This document shows, one piece after another, positions 60,251 to 64,000 of a stretch of DNA of 64,000 nucleotides. The stretch comes from Nitrosomonas communis (lineage in GTDB: Bacteria; Pseudomonadota; Gammaproteobacteria; Burkholderiales; Nitrosomonadaceae). Under the pieces are notes generated by a model. The model was not told the DNA's origin, made no database searches, and was given only the letters and a program-made list of their open reading frames with translations. The stretch covers positions 1 to 64,000 of the forward strand of contig NZ_FOUB01000012.1 in the NCBI RefSeq assembly GCF_900114745.1. The letters run 5' to 3'. The translations under genes and the position numbers were made by a program. The number at the start of each line of letters is the position of its first letter. Positions within the stretch are counted from its first letter, which is position 1.

Positions 60251-62839
60251 ATGCAATTCTCTATTGTCATTCCAACTCTTAATGAATCAGAAAATGTGAG
60301 TTTACTGTTATCACGTTTATTTGCTCTTGATTTGTTACCAGGAAGCTTTGAAGTCATTTTTGTTGATGATGGATCAAAGGACGGAACTCAAACTAAAATA
60401 CGTGAATGGGAAGCACATAACAAAAATATTCATCTTATTGAGAGGCAAGAGAAGCCCGATCTAACAGCTTCAATTCTGGCAGGTGTATCTATTGCCAAAA
60501 GTGATATTATCGTTGTAATGGATGCAGATTTGAGCCATTTACCCGAGCAAGTTCCAGCTATTGTTGCACCAGTATTGGCCGGTAAATATGATGTTGCTGT
60601 AGGTAGTCGATATGTTTCGGGTGGAAGCACTCATGGTTGGCCTTTATATCGTCAATGGTTATCGCGTATAGGGGGCTTACTTGCACGTCCTATTTGTGAT
60701 GTCAGCGATGCGACTTCAGGTTTTTTTGCATTTCGTCGTGAGCTTATAGCAAATATTGCAGAAAAGGCCCGCGGATACAAAATTCTTCTTGAATTGTTAA
60801 TGTCAGGCCAAGGAAATCTTAGAATTATAGAGATCCCTATCTCCTTTCATGACCGAGCATATGGCACATCAAAATTATCTCTTTCACATCATCTGATTTA
60901 TCTCCAACGACTCATCACATTGGCGGGCGGTACAGCCTCTATCGGTACAGCTAGCCGTTTCGCAATTGTTGGATTTGTGGGTGTTTTTGTTGATGTTTTG
61001 GTATTCCAATGGATGATAAATTGGAGCTTTGGGCTCGCATTGGCACATATCACAAGCTTTTTAGCAGCAGTTACTATAAATTATATACTTAATTCTAAAT
61101 GGTCGTTTCAGTCACACTTAGAAGGCAGCCTTAATTGGCATCAATTTGGCCGCTTCTTAACTGTGGGATTGTTAGCACTGCTCTTACGTGGCGGTGTGCT
61201 TGCATTGCTTGTCTATACTTGGCATTTATCAGCCGAATTAGCAATATTCCCAGCAATTGCAGCAACGGCCATAATTAATTATCTTGGCTCAGCTTTTTAT
61301 GTTTTTCCAGAAAATAAAAATTGCCCACCGTTAAATGTACGATGGCAAGTGGCCGCAGTTGGAATTGTACTTTTTGTTATTTTACTGCGCCTAGTATACC
61401 TTGGTCTTGCTCAACTCATTCCCGATGAGGCTTATTATTGGCAATATAGTCAGCACATGGACTTGAGTTTCTTCGATCATCCCCCAATGGTTGCCTGGTT
61501 AATCTGGCTGGGTACCACAATAGCAGGTCAAAATGAATTTGGTGTGAGAATTGGAGCCTTTATCTGTGGTTTGATAACAATGGGCTACTTATATGCATTT
61601 GCACGTAATTTATATGATAAATCCACAGGGATGCGTGCAATCATGCTGTTATCTGTGCTGCCATTCGGCTTTGCTTCTGGCTTAGTTATGACACCTGATG
61701 CACCTTTGATTGCCTCGTGGGCTGCTACTTTATACTACATGGAGCGCGCACTTATAGCTGATCGAAAGATAGCTTGGTTAGGCATGGGAATCGCTTTCGG
61801 CCTGGGCCTATTATCTAAATATACGATTGGATTATTAGGTATAGCTGCTCTAACTTTTGTTATCTTAGATCCAACTGCGCGACGCTGGCTGCTTCGGCCT
61901 CATCCTTATTTCTCAGTATTCCTTGCCCTCTTGCTGTTTTCTCCCGTTATTATTTGGAATTTCCAAAACGACTGGGTCTCTTTCTTATTTCAAACAGAAC
62001 GGCTTGGAGGAGGTGGTCATGTATTCTCCGTTCATTACCTTATCTTATATGCCGCAATTATTCTAACTCCGATAGGCTTGTATGCTGCTTTGCATGCACT
62101 ATGGCATGTTTGCACCAAGGGCAAGCATGATAAATGTGAGCGTAGACGCAATTTATTTATATATGTATTTACGGGCATTCCACTGATAATTTTTTTGGGA
62201 ATTAGTACATTTGATACCCCACGGTTTCATTGGACTTGCCCGCTGTGGCTTGCAATTTTACCGACTATCGCGTGGATGATAGGACAAAATAGTGCTCTCC
62301 ATACAATCTCTAACCGTTTACGAGCGATATGGCAACCAACTATTATTGTTTCTTTGCTTGCCTATGCATTTGTACTCCATTATGTGGTATTAGGTATTCC
62401 TGGAATACCCTACCAATTTCTTGCCGAGCATTATTTTTGGAAAGAAGCAGCTATTGAAATCGAGAAAATAGCTGAAGAAATCCAGTCTCAGAATAGACAA
62501 GTTCCCATTGTAGTAGGAATGAACAAATGGTCAATTGCAAGCGCTTTATCTTTTTACACTAAAGATAGTAGCAAAATTGATATTCGCTCACGAAATATGT
62601 TCGGGGACAAGAGCGCTATGTATGATTTCTGGTATCCATCACACCCGGCTACTGACCGACCTATTATTTTAATAGGCATAAAACGCCACACACTCGAGCA
62701 TGATCGATCAGGAAACGAAATTGACCGGATGCTTATTCAACCCAGTACGGTACACTATAAAATAGTGACTCGGAATGGCACGCCCTTACGTCTTTTATAC
62801 TACCGTATTGCCCAAGGGTATCGCGGTAGATCTATTTAA
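60251..62839 (+). CDS. Three-domain membrane glycosyltransferase (GT2 + GtrA-like + PMT/ArnT-like)
   Basis: The 862-residue protein joins three modules: a GT2 polyprenyl-phosphate sugar transferase (1-230; FVDDGSKDGT, metal-binding DAD at 91-93, DATSGFFAFRRE), a four-helix GtrA-like flippase domain (about 235-350; RFAIVGFVGVFVDVLVF, INYILNSKWSF), and a GT39/ArnT-like membrane transferase (about 365-720; PDEAYYWQYSQHMDLSFFDH with PPMVAWLIW), ending in a soluble periplasmic tail. The likely job is to load a sugar on polyprenyl phosphate, flip it and pass it to an envelope acceptor. The sugar and acceptor are unknown. Confidence 0.85.
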   Translation: MQFSIVIPTLNESENVSLLLSRLFALDLLPGSFEVIFVDDGSKDGTQTKIREWEAHNKNIHLIERQEKPDLTASILAGVSIAKSDIIVVMDADLSHLPEQVPAIVAPVLAGKYDVAVGSRYVSGGSTHGWPLYRQWLSRIGGLLARPICDVSDATSGFFAFRRELIANIAEKARGYKILLELLMSGQGNLRIIEIPISFHDRAYGTSKLSLSHHLIYLQRLITLAGGTASIGTASRFAIVGFVGVFVDVLVFQWMINWSFGLALAHITSFLAAVTINYILNSKWSFQSHLEGSLNWHQFGRFLTVGLLALLLRGGVLALLVYTWHLSAELAIFPAIAATAIINYLGSAFYVFPENKNCPPLNVRWQVAAVGIVLFVILLRLVYLGLAQLIPDEAYYWQYSQHMDLSFFDHPPMVAWLIWLGTTIAGQNEFGVRIGAFICGLITMGYLYAFARNLYDKSTGMRAIMLLSVLPFGFASGLVMTPDAPLIASWAATLYYMERALIADRKIAWLGMGIAFGLGLLSKYTIGLLGIAALTFVILDPTARRWLLRPHPYFSVFLALLLFSPVIIWNFQNDWVSFLFQTERLGGGGHVFSVHYLILYAAIILTPIGLYAALHALWHVCTKGKHDKCERRRNLFIYVFTGIPLIIFLGISTFDTPRFHWTCPLWLAILPTIAWMIGQNSALHTISNRLRAIWQPTIIVSLLAYAFVLHYVVLGIPGIPYQFLAEHYFWKEAAIEIEKIAEEIQSQNRQVPIVVGMNKWSIASALSFYTKDSSKIDIRSRNMFGDKSAMYDFWYPSHPATDRPIILIGIKRHTLEHDRSGNEIDRMLIQPSTVHYKIVTRNGTPLRLLYYRIAQGYRGRSI

Positions 62840-62881
62840 ATATTACAAAACAATAAAGTAAGCTATCTTATTCCATTTCCA

Positions 62882-62972
62882 AATCAAAAATGACGCGAAG
62901 GCGAGCTGCAGACAGTATAAATAATACGGCAAGGTGAAGCCGACAAAGTCTGTTTTGATTTAGAAATAGAAT
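62882..62972. repeat. ~90-bp dispersed repeat with terminal inverted repeats, copy 2
   Basis: Partner of 41702-41791. Here the inverted ends are clearer: AAATCAAAA at the left (62881-62889) and TTTTGATTT at about 62953-62961. It lies between the convergent glycosyltransferase and ZIP genes. No open frame is present, so it would be a non-autonomous element. Confidence 0.75.
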
Positions 62973-62988
62973 TAGATTAGACTAGTTT

Positions 62989-63783
62989 TTAATGACTGTG
63001 CTTGAGCATAGTCTCAACTAGCCAAATAGAGCCAATCCCTAAGCTAATGAGCACTACTTGTTGGATTGTGGCGCCTATTTCAGGCCGTTTATGCAAGCTC
63101 GGGATCAGATCTGCCATTGCCACATAAATCATACATGCTGTTGCAATTGCGAGCATCGGTAAAACAAGATGATTGAGTTGCTGCAGCATAAAATAGGCTA
63201 ATACCCCTCCTATTACAGCCGCGGTACTTGACAGTAAATTAAGTAAAAGTGCTTGAGTCCGACTGTAACCAGAATTGAGTAAAATAATGAAATCACCAGC
63301 CTCTTGTGGGACTTCATGGGCAAAAATTGCAATAGCAGTCACGATACCAAGCTGAACATCAACCATAAAGGCTGCAGCAATTAGGATACCATCCACAAAA
63401 TTATGAAATGTGTCTCCTAAAGTAATCATCAGGCCACTACGGCCATGATCACCTTGGATCTCATAAATAGAACGGCCATGCTCTGGATCATGCACTTCAC
63501 ATTCATCCATATGGCAATGCCGCCACAAGACAAGTTTCTCCAAGATAAAAAAAAGCAGTATGCCGAGCAGAACGATAATCGTGATTTGTTTCGGATCCTC
63601 AGAAAGCTCTAGAGCCTCAGGGAGAGTATTTAAAAACGCTGCGCCTAACAATGCTCCAATAGCGTATGAAACTAACATAGATACCCAAGAACTACGGGTA
63701 TTCAAGGTCAATATAGCTGCAAAAAATATACTCATTAGACCACCAAGGAGGCTAGTCAAAATGATCCAGACAAGAGTCGACAT
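62989..63783 (-). CDS. ZIP-family divalent metal transporter
   Basis: Eight-helix membrane transporter for zinc or related ions, 264 residues. The metal-site motifs are HNFVDGILIAAAF (helix IV) and HEVPQEAGDF (helix V). A cytoplasmic loop rich in His, Cys, Asp and Glu (WRHCHMDECEVHDPEHGRS) lies between helices III and IV and may bind metal. It ends the window's coding content; 217 bp upstream hold only its presumed promoter. Uptake is the usual direction for ZIP proteins. Confidence 0.92.
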   Translation of the reverse strand: MSTLVWIILTSLLGGLMSIFFAAILTLNTRSSWVSMLVSYAIGALLGAAFLNTLPEALELSEDPKQITIIVLLGILLFFILEKLVLWRHCHMDECEVHDPEHGRSIYEIQGDHGRSGLMITLGDTFHNFVDGILIAAAFMVDVQLGIVTAIAIFAHEVPQEAGDFIILLNSGYSRTQALLLNLLSSTAAVIGGVLAYFMLQQLNHLVLPMLAIATACMIYVAMADLIPSLHKRPEIGATIQQVVLISLGIGSIWLVETMLKHSH

Positions 63784-64000
63784 ATAAGTTATTTTACAGA
63801 AAAATAAGGAGGATGAAGGCGTGGCACTTCGTGTTTAGTGCTGTTCAATCCAAGGAATAAAACAATTTTTTTTCTAAAGAATATTAATCAGAGTGATTCT
63901 AGTGGTTTGTTGCTTGCACACAAAAGTACATTCATTCTTCATATGAATTTGTTCAGGAATTACTTAGTACTGGATCGCTTCATTACATACTTGCCCCCAG

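Overview
The window looks like a chromosomal segment of a betaproteobacterium, most likely from the Nitrosomonas lineage. This rests on gene content: a CADD-type p-aminobenzoate gene of the kind known from Nitrosomonas europaea, NnrS, a czc efflux operon, and the gene orders tig-clpP-clpX-lon, hemA-prfA-prmC and yceD-rpmF-plsX-fabHDG-acpP-fabF. It is an inference; no rRNA or other direct marker is present.

Layout. 1-0.3 kb: the end of an IS5-family insertion sequence abutting lon. 0.3-9.4 kb (minus strand): protein quality control (lon, clpX, clpP, tig), a tRNA-Leu, a YciK-type reductase, and groEL-groES with a perfect CIRCE operator and a strong terminator. 9.6-14.3 kb: bioA, a beta-CASP nuclease, a GNAT acetyltransferase and nnrS. 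14.4-19.7 kb (plus strand): PHP phosphoesterase, YciO/Sua5, M50 protease, trpS, scpA, scpB. 19.7-26.0 kb: a wrecked type I restriction-modification operon (hsdR, hsdM and hsdS all broken) that holds an intact REP-associated tyrosine transposase (RAYT) and REP palindromes. 26.0-28.5 kb: intact suhB, a TrmJ-like methyltransferase and the CADD-like pABA gene. 28.6-31.9 kb: divergent metR and metE, both pseudogenes, with a surviving MetR box between them. 32-43.5 kb: yqaA, grxD, prmC-prfA-hemA, creA, an RNase II-type gene, tonB, aroE, mgtE. 43.5-45.1 kb: a small accessory patch bounded on one side and divided by two copies of a palindromic repeat, with two unrecognised genes, one split at an A7 run. 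45.4-52.2 kb: a czc-type heavy-metal efflux operon with a His-rich small first gene. 52.3-60.2 kb: maf and the type II fatty-acid synthesis cluster, ending fabF-mltG. 60.2-63.8 kb: a large fused glycosyltransferase and a ZIP-family metal transporter.

How the parts fit. Folate supply may use the one-gene CADD route, and pabC, which lies between fabF and mltG in Escherichia coli, is missing from that place here. Methionine must come from another synthase (presumably MetH), because metE and its regulator have decayed together. Metal handling recurs (Czc efflux, ZIP uptake, MgtE). Repeats of four kinds (IS end, REP pair, palindromic GTAGGGCG-type pair, and a ~90-bp element with short terminal inverted repeats) sit mostly in the decayed or intergenic parts. 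I see no CRISPR array, prophage or rRNA operon, and no complete new defence system. The best leads for something undescribed are the intact RAYT locked into a dead hsd operon with palindromic repeats inside its reading frame, the CADD/pabC pattern, the three-domain glycosyltransferase and the zinc-ribbon gene split at a homopolymer.
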